Assembly: GCA_004295015.1 (NCBI GenBank)
Contig: SHNE01000015.1
Span: 1 to 38,199, forward strand
Source of the DNA: Bacteroidota bacterium
GTDB taxonomy: Bacteria; Bacteroidota; Bacteroidia; AKYH767-A; 2013-40CM-41-45
Reading direction: 5' to 3'
DNA: 38,199 bases
How positions within the stretch are numbered: the stretch's first letter is position 1; each line of letters starts with the position of its first letter. Positions 9,208-18,431 of the stretch are shown here, one piece after another. The translations under genes were made by a program, and so were the position numbers. The notes beneath the pieces were generated by a model. That model searched no databases. It was not told where the DNA came from and saw only the letters and a program-made list of their open reading frames with translations.

Positions 9208-10496
9208 GTTTCGGAAGTTTTCCCGGATATTTCAACGGATTCGGAATGAAAATAATAGTACCTGAAATAATATAACAGGCATACGAGAAACATGATACTG
9301 CTGGAGTCCCTGATATTTACAGCTGAAAAAAACATACTCAAAAAGAAAAAAAGTAACATATACTCTGTTGTTTTGAAGAATACATTATTACTCTGTACAG
9401 CCCGGGACATTCTCACTGAAAAATAGTAGGGCAGGTAAATTAGTGCAGTTCCTAAAAAACCAAAAACAAAAATATTACCAAGTATTCCGATATCCACGGG
9501 ATAAAAGTAACCCAAAATTTCCTGCCAGCCACCATTCCATTGATTGCTGATAAAGCCGTTTCCTAAAATTGGATTCCTGGCAATATATTCCAAGGCCGTA
9601 TTAAATTCCATGAAGCGGACTGCCGAAGAAGCTTCATCCGGTGATTCACCCATGAATACATTAAATACATTCTGGTATAGCACTTGATATTTATCAAAGA
9701 GTGAAGTGTACCCGAGGGAAATCAATACAGTTACGCCGAGGACTGCAAATGTTCCATAAAGCAAGGTATTTCTGATTTTCTCTTTCAGGGAAAAGTTCCT
9801 GAAAAAATAAATGAGCAAGGTAAATGCCAGAACCACCAAGGTAGTTCTTGACTGTAGAAAGTAAATAAGGTAGAACAGAATGAGCAATACAATAATCATG
9901 TATGCACTCTTTTTCTCATGTGAAACCTTAAACAGGGAATAAAACAACAGCATAAGAACCAGAGCAAACTGGAATCGGTACCGGTAACCTCGGATCGGGC
10001 TATAAGCAACAAATTCCATTTGCTGAAAATTTTGTGGGTTCACAAAGAGAAAGAAAAAATAAAAAACAATAAGTAGCGTGAGGCTTAAAGCAACAAAGGC
10101 CCTTTCTACCTGCTCAATGGTGATCCAATTATTTCTTAGAAGAGATATAAGCAATATACCTGAAAGAGATAACAATACGGACCGTTGCGCCATAATTCCA
10201 TAATAATAAGGCTGGCCGAAAACCTTGTGGCCCTGGAACGCTGCGAAAAAATTTACCACGATAAAGACCCACATCAGGAGGTCAAGTCGGGTAATTTTAT
10301 GTTCATGAAAATGGATAAATAAATTCAGAATATAATAGACAGTCAGAGCAATAATCGAAAAAGTAGAAAGAGACTGATGCAAAGTATCCAAAGGAAGTGT
10401 TGCAAAAACACGAAATGTGGATGTAAAAATTAATATAAGTATTGAGTAAGACAATACCGGATGCAACCGTGAGGACAAAAGGGTTTGCTCCTTCAT
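9204..10496 (-). CDS. O-antigen ligase/Wzy-type polymerase membrane protein
   Basis: A 430-residue polytopic membrane protein with about ten to twelve hydrophobic segments. A hydrophilic loop near residues 280-330 contains NPILGNGFISNQW, a form of the (R)NPxxGxG signature seen in O-antigen ligase (Wzy_C) proteins. Such proteins either polymerise lipid-linked repeats (Wzy) or transfer the chain to an acceptor. Its position between a flippase and glycosyltransferases favours polymerase. Its stop codon overlaps the start of the sulfotransferase gene (ATGA). The sequence alone does not separate polymerase from ligase. Confidence 0.75.
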   Translation of the reverse strand: MKEQTLLSSRLHPVLSYSILILIFTSTFRVFATLPLDTLHQSLSTFSIIALTVYYILNLFIHFHEHKITRLDLLMWVFIVVNFFAAFQGHKVFGQPYYYGIMAQRSVLLSLSGILLISLLRNNWITIEQVERAFVALSLTLLIVFYFFFLFVNPQNFQQMEFVAYSPIRGYRYRFQFALVLMLLFYSLFKVSHEKKSAYMIIVLLILFYLIYFLQSRTTLVVLAFTLLIYFFRNFSLKEKIRNTLLYGTFAVLGVTVLISLGYTSLFDKYQVLYQNVFNVFMGESPDEASSAVRFMEFNTALEYIARNPILGNGFISNQWNGGWQEILGYFYPVDIGILGNIFVFGFLGTALIYLPYYFSVRMSRAVQSNNVFFKTTEYMLLFFFLSMFFSAVNIRDSSSIMFLVCLLYYFRYYYFHSESVEISGKTSET

Positions 10497-10582
10497 GTGA
10501 AACAGGAATTCATTAGTATAAGTCCGAAAATACGATTCCTAATTGACATACTTTAATCCAGGCTTTTTCATTTCTGCCCTCC

Positions 10583-11929
10583 CTAATTTCTTTTAAATGA
10601 AAATGTATAGAAACCAAAGTGCCGTTTTACGGCTAAGACACAAGAAACATTCCAAACAAGCATTCCAAGGCTCTGCGCTATGCATACGCCTAAAATTCCG
10701 AAAGCAGGAATAAGGATAAAGCAAGCCAGAACATTCACCAATGCAGAAATGATAGCAATGTTTCTCAATATGGCCTGTTTCCCCGTCATATTTAATATTT
10801 GTCCGGCCAATCCGGAGATTATTACAATAAACTGACCGGCAAGAAGAACATACAGCGACAATTCATTTCCCGGAAACTCTTTTCCAAATACATCAAGGAT
10901 AAATTTCGGAAAAACTGCGAGAGCAAAAAATAAAGGTAGTGAGGTCAATAAAATTAATCGTGCTGCCTCGTGTGCATTTCGCATTAAGGCTGTCTTATCC
11001 TCTGAAGCAAAGGCCTCAGCAAATCGTGGCATGGATATACTGTTAATGGCAAGGTAAGTGATATTTGTAAAAACTGAAATTCGAACGAGGGCATTATATA
11101 CGCCAACGTCTACTTCAGTACTATAAGCTGCAAGAATTAAGGTCCCGGCCCATGACATAATCAGCTGCATAATGGTAGTAGCAAACATTGGGGCAGAAAC
11201 TTTCATTAATGCCTTCGTAGTGATGACAAATTCTGCTTTATGATCACGGAATTTACTGTATCGACTCCAGTTAAAAAAACTCAGCGCACCTGCCATAGCA
11301 ATACTGATGAACTGTATATAGACAGGGATGTACATATGCACAACACCGGAGAAAAAAGCAACAATAAGTAATGCCAAGGCAATCGTAGAAACAGCGGCTG
11401 TTTGAAAAAATGTATAGCTCCGTACTTTCTTTAATCCTCTGACACATTCCGAATGGATGAGCAGAAGTACCAGAGGCATAGTTAGCCAGGCGTTGATACG
11501 TAGAATAGGAGCAAGATATGGTTTGTGAAACAGAGTATCAGCCATCCAATCTGCAGTGAAGAAAAGAATTCCGGATAATAATAATGTTGTCGGAAGAATC
11601 ATTTTCAGCGCGGAAAGATATGTACCCTTGATCGCGGCGAAGGATTTCTTTAATCCCAACTCAGCCACAAATCGCATGAGGGACACATCCAAACCCAACT
11701 TCCCGAAATTAGCGGCGAAAATTAAAATAGCCAGGCATATTGATACAATTCCCAGGGCGCCGGCACCAAAATAGCGTGAAGTAACCAGCGTGACAAGGAA
11801 ACCTGTACCGGTTCCAATCATACGAACCAGTAAGGAAAAAAAACTCGTGCTAATAAGCTCCCTGTACTCGGGGTCGGATTTAAACTTTTCCAATGACTCC
11901 TTAAACTTAGCGGGCAATAAACCAGTCAT
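10583..11929 (-). CDS. Wzx-type oligosaccharide flippase (MOP superfamily)
   Basis: From the ATG at 11929 this is a 448-residue membrane protein with 12-14 predicted helices, expected to flip lipid-linked repeat units across the inner membrane. The opening LISTSFFSLLVRMIGTGTGF and the segment LVTSRYFGAGALGIVSICL are typical of the polysaccharide-biosynthesis/MATE-like family. A longer frame exists from a TTG at 11995. I reject it because the extra 22 residues are only a shifted reading of the cysQ 3' end. With the ATG, the gene still overlaps cysQ by 23 bases, a strong sign that PAP removal and polysaccharide export are expressed together. Confidence 0.85.
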   Translation of the reverse strand: MTGLLPAKFKESLEKFKSDPEYRELISTSFFSLLVRMIGTGTGFLVTLVTSRYFGAGALGIVSICLAILIFAANFGKLGLDVSLMRFVAELGLKKSFAAIKGTYLSALKMILPTTLLLSGILFFTADWMADTLFHKPYLAPILRINAWLTMPLVLLLIHSECVRGLKKVRSYTFFQTAAVSTIALALLIVAFFSGVVHMYIPVYIQFISIAMAGALSFFNWSRYSKFRDHKAEFVITTKALMKVSAPMFATTIMQLIMSWAGTLILAAYSTEVDVGVYNALVRISVFTNITYLAINSISMPRFAEAFASEDKTALMRNAHEAARLILLTSLPLFFALAVFPKFILDVFGKEFPGNELSLYVLLAGQFIVIISGLAGQILNMTGKQAILRNIAIISALVNVLACFILIPAFGILGVCIAQSLGMLVWNVSCVLAVKRHFGFYTFSFKRN

Positions 11930-12704
11930 TAACGAGGTTAATTTTATTGTAACTGAGCTCTTCTCCGGACGGATAGCGATAAATATTTTTGCCAACTGAT
12001 TTTAATATGGCATGACCTGCAGCCGTATCCCACTCCATACATGGACTAAATCGAGGATATAAGTCAGCCTTTCCTTCTGCCATTAATCCAAATTTTAAAG
12101 CACTCCCGGCTGATAAATATTCCATATCCGAATGCACATTGGAAAGCTCTTCGAGATACCTCTTTGTCTCCACAGAAAGATGTGAGCGGCTGACGAGAAC
12201 CTTTAAAGATCCCATGGTCCCTCCTCTTTCCAATACCGGTATTGCGAATCTACTCAGATCAAAACTGCTTTCCTGAAAATTCTTTATCGCTTTATCAATC
12301 TTATAAAAAATATTGCCTGCAGCAGCATAAAGAACATCGAGTACAGGAACATATATAACTCCAAGTATAGGAGAATTATTTTCAACAAGAGCAATATTTA
12401 CAGTAAACTCACCGTTCCTTTTCACAAATTCTCTGGTACCATCCAAGGGATCTACACACCAGTAACGGGTCCAGTTTTTCCTGACCTCGTAACTTGACTC
12501 CATTCCTTCTTCGCTCATGATTGGATACTTCATTGGGCTCAGCCCTTTATGTATAACGTCATGTGCATTTTGATCAGCAATAGTTAATGGCGATTTGTCA
12601 TTCTTGAAATGTACATCGAAATCTGTTTTATAAACTTCCATTATTTCTTTGCCCCCTTCCAGAGAGACACGACAGGCAAGTAAGAGAAGTTTGATCAAAT
12701 CCAT
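11907..12704 (-). CDS. cysQ: 3'(2'),5'-bisphosphate nucleotidase CysQ
   Basis: The 265-residue enzyme converts PAP, left after sulfotransfer (or PAPS reduction), to AMP and phosphate. The inositol-monophosphatase-family metal site is complete: SPLTIAD (Asp44), SEEG (Glu65-Glu66), DPLDGT (Asp85, Asp88) and the later WDTAAGHAIL. It follows cysN after 116 bases and overlaps the flippase gene by 23 bases. PAP inhibits sulfotransferases, so a phosphatase in the same operon fits a sulfation pathway. Confidence 0.93.
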   Translation of the reverse strand: MDLIKLLLLACRVSLEGGKEIMEVYKTDFDVHFKNDKSPLTIADQNAHDVIHKGLSPMKYPIMSEEGMESSYEVRKNWTRYWCVDPLDGTREFVKRNGEFTVNIALVENNSPILGVIYVPVLDVLYAAAGNIFYKIDKAIKNFQESSFDLSRFAIPVLERGGTMGSLKVLVSRSHLSVETKRYLEELSNVHSDMEYLSAGSALKFGLMAEGKADLYPRFSPCMEWDTAAGHAILKSVGKNIYRYPSGEELSYNKINLVNDWFIAR

Positions 12705-12820
12705 CCTATATTTAGAGAAATTAAAGATTCATGGAAATTAATTGCATTGGCAAATCAAATATTATTACTCCGGAGAAATTCAGACCGGACAAAAAATGAT
12801 CTGTGTAAAAATTATTTCAC

Positions 12821-14080
12821 TCAAATTATCATTCCTGCACCTACTGTTTCATTTGTAAACTCATCAATGAGGATAATGCTGCCTGTATTTCTGTTCCTCC
12901 GATAACTATCGTAAAAGAGAGGCTGCGCAGTCCTGATTAGAATTCGGCCAATATCATTCATAATAAATACTTTATCGTTTTCGTTGCGACGCAGGGTATT
13001 GATATCAATTTTATACCGAACGTCTCTGATAACACATGTACTCTCTTTTGTAGTATGGCGAATTACATATTTATTCCCGGGTGACAAGGCCCTTTCGTTC
13101 AGCCAGCATACCATCATTTCAAGATCTTGTCCGATTTGAGGTACATTATTCTCACGTACAATCATATCCCCTCTTCCTATATCGAATTCATCCTCCAGCC
13201 TCATCGCAATACTCATTGGTGCATAGGCTTCTTCCAGTTCTCCGTCTGCTGTATCAATCGATTTAATTTTAGTCTTATATCCTGAAGGTAAAACCATCAC
13301 GCTATCTCCCTTTCTGAAAACTCCTCCGGAAATCTGTCCCGCTATACTGCGGTAATCATGATACTCATCGGTACGGGGGCGAATAGTTGTTTGCACAGGC
13401 AATCGGCAGTCAATATGGTTTAAGTCACCACTGATATGGACATTCTCCAGATGAAACATGAGCGTTGACCCTTCATACCATTTCATTTTCTCGGAGCGCA
13501 TAACTACATTATCTCCATACTTAGCACTAATTGGTATAAACTGAACATCCTGCACATCCAACCTGGATGCAAACATGCCGAACTCCTCCACAATTTTTTC
13601 ATAGGCCGCTTTGTCATAGTCAACAAGATCCATTTTATTAATGCAAACGACTATGTGTGGAATGCGAAGCAAGGAAGCAATAAATGCATGACGGCAAGTT
13701 TGCTCAAGAATTCCCTTTCGTGCATCGATAAGTATCAAGGCAAGGTTTGCAGTAGAGGCTCCTGTAACCATATTCCTTGTGTATTGGATATGTCCGGGAG
13801 TATCTGCGATAATAAATTTTCTCTTATTGGTAGAAAAAAAACGATAAGCAACATCAATGGTTATCCCTTGCTCTCGCTCGGCGCGTAAACCATCTGTCAA
13901 TAATGACAAATCCACTTCGGACAATCCGCGTTGATCACTTGTTGCTTTTAACGAATCATACTGATCCGCCAAAATATTCCGTGTATCCAATAACAGTCTT
14001 CCTATTAAAGTACTCTTTCCATCATCCACACTACCACAAGTAGTGAAACGGAGGAGTTCTATTTTGGATCTGTGTGGCAT
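12821..14080 (-). CDS. cysN: Sulfate adenylyltransferase subunit 1 (GTPase) CysN
   Basis: From the ATG at 14080 the product has 419 residues. It is the EF-Tu-like GTPase subunit of ATP sulfurylase, which drives formation of APS from ATP and sulfate. The GTP-binding motifs are all present: GSVDDGKS (16-23), the switch Thr in GITID, DTPGH (93-97) and NKMD (148-151). Two beta-barrel domains follow. A GTG at 14104 would add eight lysine-rich residues (YKKKIKE); I prefer the ATG because family members usually begin shortly before the LLRFTTCGS strand. There is no C-terminal APS-kinase fusion, since cysC is a separate gene here. Confidence 0.95.
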   Translation of the reverse strand: MPHRSKIELLRFTTCGSVDDGKSTLIGRLLLDTRNILADQYDSLKATSDQRGLSEVDLSLLTDGLRAEREQGITIDVAYRFFSTNKRKFIIADTPGHIQYTRNMVTGASTANLALILIDARKGILEQTCRHAFIASLLRIPHIVVCINKMDLVDYDKAAYEKIVEEFGMFASRLDVQDVQFIPISAKYGDNVVMRSEKMKWYEGSTLMFHLENVHISGDLNHIDCRLPVQTTIRPRTDEYHDYRSIAGQISGGVFRKGDSVMVLPSGYKTKIKSIDTADGELEEAYAPMSIAMRLEDEFDIGRGDMIVRENNVPQIGQDLEMMVCWLNERALSPGNKYVIRHTTKESTCVIRDVRYKIDINTLRRNENDKVFIMNDIGRILIRTAQPLFYDSYRRNRNTGSIILIDEFTNETVGAGMII

Positions 14081-14143
14081 TTCCTTAATCTTTTTTTTGT
14101 ACACTAAGTTTTAAAACGCTGGTTTCAATTCTTTCATTCACTG

Positions 14144-15049
14144 TTAAAAATATCCTTGCCGCTTGCGGTCTTCCATGGCTGATTCTGACCTTAGATCATC
14201 ATGCCTTGTACCTCTTTCTGTTGTTGTGGCAGCGATAATCTCAGCAATAATTTCTTCGATGGATGCTGCCGGAGACTCTATCGCTCCGGTACATGTCATG
14301 TCACCAATGGTCCGAAAACGTACGATCTTCTCTTCAACAATCTCATTCGGAGCCAGAGGAATAAAATCGGCAAGCGCCAAAAACTGACCGTTTCTTTCAA
14401 TTACCTTTCTTGAATGAGAATAATATATGGCAGGTATTTCTATTTTCTCCTGATGAATATATTTCCAGATATCCAATTCAGTCCAATTGCTCAAAGGGAA
14501 AATCCGGAAATGCTGACCTGGGCCTTTTCTGGCGTTGAACAAATTCCACAACTCAGGTCTTTGATTCTTTGGATCCCATTGACCAAATTCATCGCGGTGA
14601 GAAAAAAAACGTTCTTTTGCACGTGCCTTCTCTTCATCACGTCTTGCTCCACCTATTGCAGCATCAAATCGAAATTCCTTTATGGCATCAAGAAGAGTAG
14701 TTGTTTGCAATAAATTTCGGCTTGCAAATAATCCCTTTTCTTCAGTTACCCTGCCGGTATCAATAGAAGTCTGAACCGAACGAATGAGCAGGTTTACACC
14801 CATGCTTTTTACCCAGCGATCTCTGAATTCAATTGTCTCCGGAAAATTGTGTCCGGTATCGATGTGTAAAAATGGGAAAGGAATTTTAGCAGGAAAAAAA
14901 GCCTTTTTAGCGAGATGAGATGCAACTATAGAATCTTTTCCACCACTAAATAATAAAACGGGTCTTTCACATAAGGATGCTACCTCACGCAGGATATAAA
15001 TGCTTTCTGACTCTAAAGCTTTTAAATGATCAAGGTTATAACTAAACAT
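14144..15049 (-). CDS. cysD: Sulfate adenylyltransferase subunit 2 CysD
   Basis: The 301-residue catalytic subunit of ATP sulfurylase, a PP-loop enzyme of the PAPS-reductase-like fold. It shows LLFSGGKDS (PP-loop at 35-40), FLHIDTGHNFPET and GGARRDEEKARAKER, all expected for CysD. It pairs with cysN, which starts 63 bases further on. Length is normal. The 224-base gap that separates it from cysC is the largest in this part of the locus. Confidence 0.96.
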   Translation of the reverse strand: MFSYNLDHLKALESESIYILREVASLCERPVLLFSGGKDSIVASHLAKKAFFPAKIPFPFLHIDTGHNFPETIEFRDRWVKSMGVNLLIRSVQTSIDTGRVTEEKGLFASRNLLQTTTLLDAIKEFRFDAAIGGARRDEEKARAKERFFSHRDEFGQWDPKNQRPELWNLFNARKGPGQHFRIFPLSNWTELDIWKYIHQEKIEIPAIYYSHSRKVIERNGQFLALADFIPLAPNEIVEEKIVRFRTIGDMTCTGAIESPAASIEEIIAEIIAATTTERGTRHDDLRSESAMEDRKRQGYF

Positions 15050-15102
15050 TTAAGAATCGTGATTTCATAAGTAGACTCCGGTTCAACTGAACCTTCCGGA
15101 TA

Positions 15103-15222
15103 TTATTCCGAAATTTCTTCCAATTTTTCAGCCGATAAAAGAGATGTTTGCTTCAGAGCGAAGGTATTAATTTTAATCGCATGAACTGCCTTGGATATGG
15201 CTAGATTTATAAAAAATACCAT
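15103..15222 (-). CDS. Possible small ORF or gene remnant between cysC and cysD
   Basis: An ATG at 15222 opens a 39-codon frame ending in TAA at 15103. The same frame is open all the way back to the TGA of cysC, giving 56 codons without a stop (from KAYWVAFTGLIHSG to SAEKLEEISE). Some Bacteroidota sulfate-activation clusters carry a small DUF2061 membrane-protein gene at this spot. The order of hydrophobic and basic residues recalls that family only faintly. It may be a decayed copy, or an open frame by chance. Confidence 0.2.
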   Translation of the reverse strand: MVFFINLAISKAVHAIKINTFALKQTSLLSAEKLEEISE

Positions 15223-15273
15223 GAAATCTCCACTATGGATAAGTCCTGTAAAAGCTACCCAATAAGCTTTGTA

Positions 15274-15876
15274 TCAGTATTCCATGATTCTCCCAAGAGT
15301 CACATCAAGTATTTCCTGAACACAATTTTCTAAGGGAATATTTGCTGCATCAAGGGTCAATTCTGCCTCAAGGGGAGCCTCATAAGCTGAATCAATTCCG
15401 GTAAAGTTCTTGATTTTACCTTCCCGTGCCATCTTGTATAATCCATTCGGATCACGGGCCTCACAAATTTCAAGAGGAGTGTCGACGAAAACTTCAATAA
15501 ACTCACCTGTCGGGAAAAGAGAACGAACCCAGTTGCGCTCTTCTCTGAAAGGTGAAATAAAAGATGTTATGGTAACTAAACCGGCATCATTAAACAGGCG
15601 ACAACACTCTCCGATTCTACGAATATTCTCTTTACGGCTGTTGTCATCAAAACCCAAATCTTTGTTTAAACCCTGGCGGAGAATATCGCCATCCAATAAC
15701 ATTGTTTTGAAACCACGCTTAAAAAGCTCCTCCTCCAACTTTCCTGAAAGGGTACTTTTACCTGAGCCACTCAGACCGGTGAACCAAATTACCAATGGTC
15801 TTTGACCAAGATGCCTCACACGATCCGATTTCCGAATCTTGTGATGAGGAGAAAATAATGGTGGATCCGGGTTCAT
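15274..15876 (-). CDS. cysC: Adenylylsulfate (APS) kinase CysC
   Basis: The 200-residue kinase phosphorylates APS to PAPS, the activated sulfate donor. The P-loop GLSGSGKST is at 34-42, followed by LLDGDILRQGLNKDLGF and the lid region EICEARDPNGLYKMAREG, all characteristic of CysC. It is 28 bases downstream of the short aldehyde dehydrogenase gene and heads the sulfate-activation block. No phosphoadenylylsulfate reductase is nearby, so PAPS made here is more likely used for sulfation than for assimilation. Confidence 0.95.
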   Translation of the reverse strand: MNPDPPLFSPHHKIRKSDRVRHLGQRPLVIWFTGLSGSGKSTLSGKLEEELFKRGFKTMLLDGDILRQGLNKDLGFDDNSRKENIRRIGECCRLFNDAGLVTITSFISPFREERNWVRSLFPTGEFIEVFVDTPLEICEARDPNGLYKMAREGKIKNFTGIDSAYEAPLEAELTLDAANIPLENCVQEILDVTLGRIMEY

Positions 15877-15904
15877 AAAATAAGATCAAAATAAGTTGGT
15901 CTTC

Positions 15905-16852
15905 TTATTGACCAATAGGATGCCAGGTTGTTTTAATCTCCTGAAGATCCATAATCCTGTGTGGACTCTGTGAAGAATCATCCATCCAGTTATCTTTTGA
16001 ATAAATTAATGGACGCTTAACATTTAGCGAAGCGTTCTCCTGAATTTTCTTTATGTCTGCAGCGTTGTCTCCTGTGTAAATGCAAGCATTCACATCCATG
16101 TGATTTGAAAAATGACTCAACAACTCAGACCTGTGACCGGTGAGAATATTAACAACGCCTGCCGGCAGATCAGAGGAATGCAATACTTCTGCAAAAGTCA
16201 CTGCACACAGCGGCTTCGCGGAAGATGATAAAGCCACTACCGTATTACCTCCTACAATAGCAGGTGCTATCGTTGATACCAAACCAATCAGTCCATAGTT
16301 TTCCGGAGAAAGTATCGATACAACTCCCGTTGGTTCAGGAACAGAAAAATTGAAATGTGATGACTCAACAGGATTAACTGAACTGTATACTTGCTGATAC
16401 TTATCACTCCACCCGGCATAATACACCAATCTGTCGATAGATTGTGCAACTTCTGAACTTGCAGCTGCCATACTCAATCCCTGATCACTAAGTTCGGATA
16501 TGAACTGTGCTTTACGACCTTCCAGCATTTCGGCAATACGATACAGAATCTGCCCCTTGTTATAAGCGGATCTTGAAGCCCATGGATGTTGGGCCTTACG
16601 AGCAGCTACGACTGCGTCACGAAAATCCTTTCTTGAACTTTGGCAAACATTAGCCAGAATATCTCCATCCTTATTCTTCAGGACATAATATCGACCTGAT
16701 TCAGTACGTGGAAATTTTCCATCAATATAAATCTTGTATGTCTTTAAAACATCAATGCGTTTGCCTTTAGAATCCTGACCGTTTGATTGCACGCCGTTTA
16801 GTGTTTTAGTCTTTTGTTTTTCCGTTGAATCCATCTCAGAATCATTTTTCAT
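15905..16852 (-). CDS. Truncated aldehyde dehydrogenase-like protein without catalytic domain (ALDH16 second domain-like)
   Basis: The 315-residue product aligns with the N-terminal NAD-binding part of aldehyde dehydrogenases: YKIYIDGKFPRTESGRYY, YYAGWSDKYQQVY, PAIVGGNTVVALSS and DLPAGVVNILTGH. It stops where the catalytic domain would begin. There is no LELGGK glutamate and no catalytic cysteine. The Rossmann segment reads SPENYG instead of PWNFP, so the oxyanion-hole asparagine is out of place. The frame ends cleanly and codon use looks normal, so this is probably not decay. ALDH16 enzymes carry just such a non-catalytic second domain fused to an active one; here it is a separate gene 33 bases after an active partner. 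I infer a structural or regulatory subunit. Confidence 0.75.
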   Translation of the reverse strand: MKNDSEMDSTEKQKTKTLNGVQSNGQDSKGKRIDVLKTYKIYIDGKFPRTESGRYYVLKNKDGDILANVCQSSRKDFRDAVVAARKAQHPWASRSAYNKGQILYRIAEMLEGRKAQFISELSDQGLSMAAASSEVAQSIDRLVYYAGWSDKYQQVYSSVNPVESSHFNFSVPEPTGVVSILSPENYGLIGLVSTIAPAIVGGNTVVALSSSAKPLCAVTFAEVLHSSDLPAGVVNILTGHRSELLSHFSNHMDVNACIYTGDNAADIKKIQENASLNVKRPLIYSKDNWMDDSSQSPHRIMDLQEIKTTWHPIGQ

Positions 16853-16885
16853 TTTATCAATTTATAAGAGCTGAAGATGCCTTGA

Positions 16886-18367
16886 TTAAACTAACTCCAA
16901 ATAAGGCATCAATCCATGAAGTCCACCCTCACGTCCTACTCCGCTCTCTTTATAACCACCGAAAGGTGAAGTCGGGTCAAACTTATTATAGGTGTTTGCC
17001 CAGATAACACCTGCACGAAGTTGAGAAGTTACCTTAAATATTTTGGAACCTTTGTCGGTCCAGACTCCACCGCTCAATCCATATGGAATATTATTCGCTT
17101 TCTCGATTGCTTCTTCCACTGTCCGAAATGATTGTATGCCAAGCACAGGTCCGAAAATCTCTTCCGTAACTATCCTTGAAGACTGAGAAACATTCGTGAA
17201 CAATGTTGGACGACACCAAAAACCTTTAGAAGGAAGCGCACAAGAACTCTGGTACATTTCACCACCTTCATTTACTCCTATTTTCAGATACTGTTTTATT
17301 TTTCCGAGCTGTTCTTTGGAGTTAATCGCGCCTATATCCGTATTCTTGTCTAATGGATCACCAACTATCAGTGTTTCCATTCTGTCTTTCAGTTTACGGA
17401 CAACAGTATCCATTACAGATTCCTGTACAAACAATCTGGATCCTGCGCAACAAACATGACCCTGATTGAAAAATATTCCATTGACAATACCTTCTACAGC
17501 CTGATCAATCGCTGCATCTTCAAAAATAATATTTGCAGCTTTCCCTCCAAGTTCGAGTGTATATTTTTTACCTGTACCTGCGATGGATTTTTGAATTATT
17601 TTACCCACGTCTGTTGAACCGGTAAATGCTATCTTGTCTATCCCCGGATGATTTACCAAAGCGGCACCTGTGGCACCTGCACCTGTAATGATATTCACAA
17701 CACCCGGAGGCAAGTCTGCTTCCTGAATAATTTCGGCAAGTTTAAGAGCGGTGAGTGGCGTAGTTTCAGCAGGTTTCAACACAACAGTATTTCCGGCTGC
17801 CAAGGCCGGAGCAATTTTCCATGCCGCCATTAAGAGAGGGAAGTTCCACGGAATAATCTGACCGGCAACACCTAAGGACCTGGATTTTGAGCCGGGTACA
17901 GCGTAATCAATTTTATCGGCCCATCCTGCATAGTAAAAGAAATGCGCAGCTGCTAAAGGAATATCAATGTCTCTTGACTCACGAATAGCTTTACCGCCAT
18001 CCATACTTTCAATTACGGCAAGTTCACGGGCACGCTCCTGCATCACACGAGCGATGCGATAAATATACTTACCACGTTCTTTCGCCGGCATCTTACTCCA
18101 AACATTATCATAGGCATTACGTGCCGCTTTCACTGCCTTATCAACATCCTTCTCATTGGCATCGGCAACTTTGGCAATTTTGGTTTCCGTAGCCGGATTT
18201 ATAGTGTCAAAATATTTACCCGAGTCAGGGGCGGTAAATTTTCCATTGATAAATAGATCATAGCTGGAATTAATTTTAACATGATCCTTGCTTTCAGGAG
18301 CAGGGGCATATTCCCAGGAGCTATTGAACTTCAATTTCACATCCTCTTTCTTACTTTTCTTCTTCAT
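16886..18367 (-). CDS. Aldehyde dehydrogenase, catalytically complete (ALDH16 first domain-like)
   Basis: A 493-residue NAD(P)-dependent aldehyde dehydrogenase with every key element: PWNFP (Asn175), LELGGK (Glu272) and GHVCCAGSR, where Cys306 aligns with the catalytic cysteine. The N-terminus has an extra lysine-rich stretch. It starts 64 bases after deoC and is followed by a second, truncated aldehyde dehydrogenase gene. DeoC releases acetaldehyde from deoxyribose 5-phosphate, so oxidation of acetaldehyde to acetate is the likely job. It has no membrane or signal segment and should be cytoplasmic. Confidence 0.9.
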   Translation of the reverse strand: MKKKSKKEDVKLKFNSSWEYAPAPESKDHVKINSSYDLFINGKFTAPDSGKYFDTINPATETKIAKVADANEKDVDKAVKAARNAYDNVWSKMPAKERGKYIYRIARVMQERARELAVIESMDGGKAIRESRDIDIPLAAAHFFYYAGWADKIDYAVPGSKSRSLGVAGQIIPWNFPLLMAAWKIAPALAAGNTVVLKPAETTPLTALKLAEIIQEADLPPGVVNIITGAGATGAALVNHPGIDKIAFTGSTDVGKIIQKSIAGTGKKYTLELGGKAANIIFEDAAIDQAVEGIVNGIFFNQGHVCCAGSRLFVQESVMDTVVRKLKDRMETLIVGDPLDKNTDIGAINSKEQLGKIKQYLKIGVNEGGEMYQSSCALPSKGFWCRPTLFTNVSQSSRIVTEEIFGPVLGIQSFRTVEEAIEKANNIPYGLSGGVWTDKGSKIFKVTSQLRAGVIWANTYNKFDPTSPFGGYKESGVGREGGLHGLMPYLELV

Positions 18368-18431
18368 GGTACAGGGATTTCAAATTTTATCCGTGAAATT
18401 TTTTTAATTCATTAATGATTATCAACACAAT

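Noticed and set aside
11930..11995. Longer start of the flippase gene at a TTG
   Set aside because: The added residues are only a shifted reading of the cysQ 3' end; the ATG at 11929 gives a normal flippase N-terminus.
15410..15805. 131-residue open frame on the plus strand opposite cysC
   Set aside because: It is antisense to a clear APS kinase gene, has no recognisable motif and mirrors the codon pattern of cysC.
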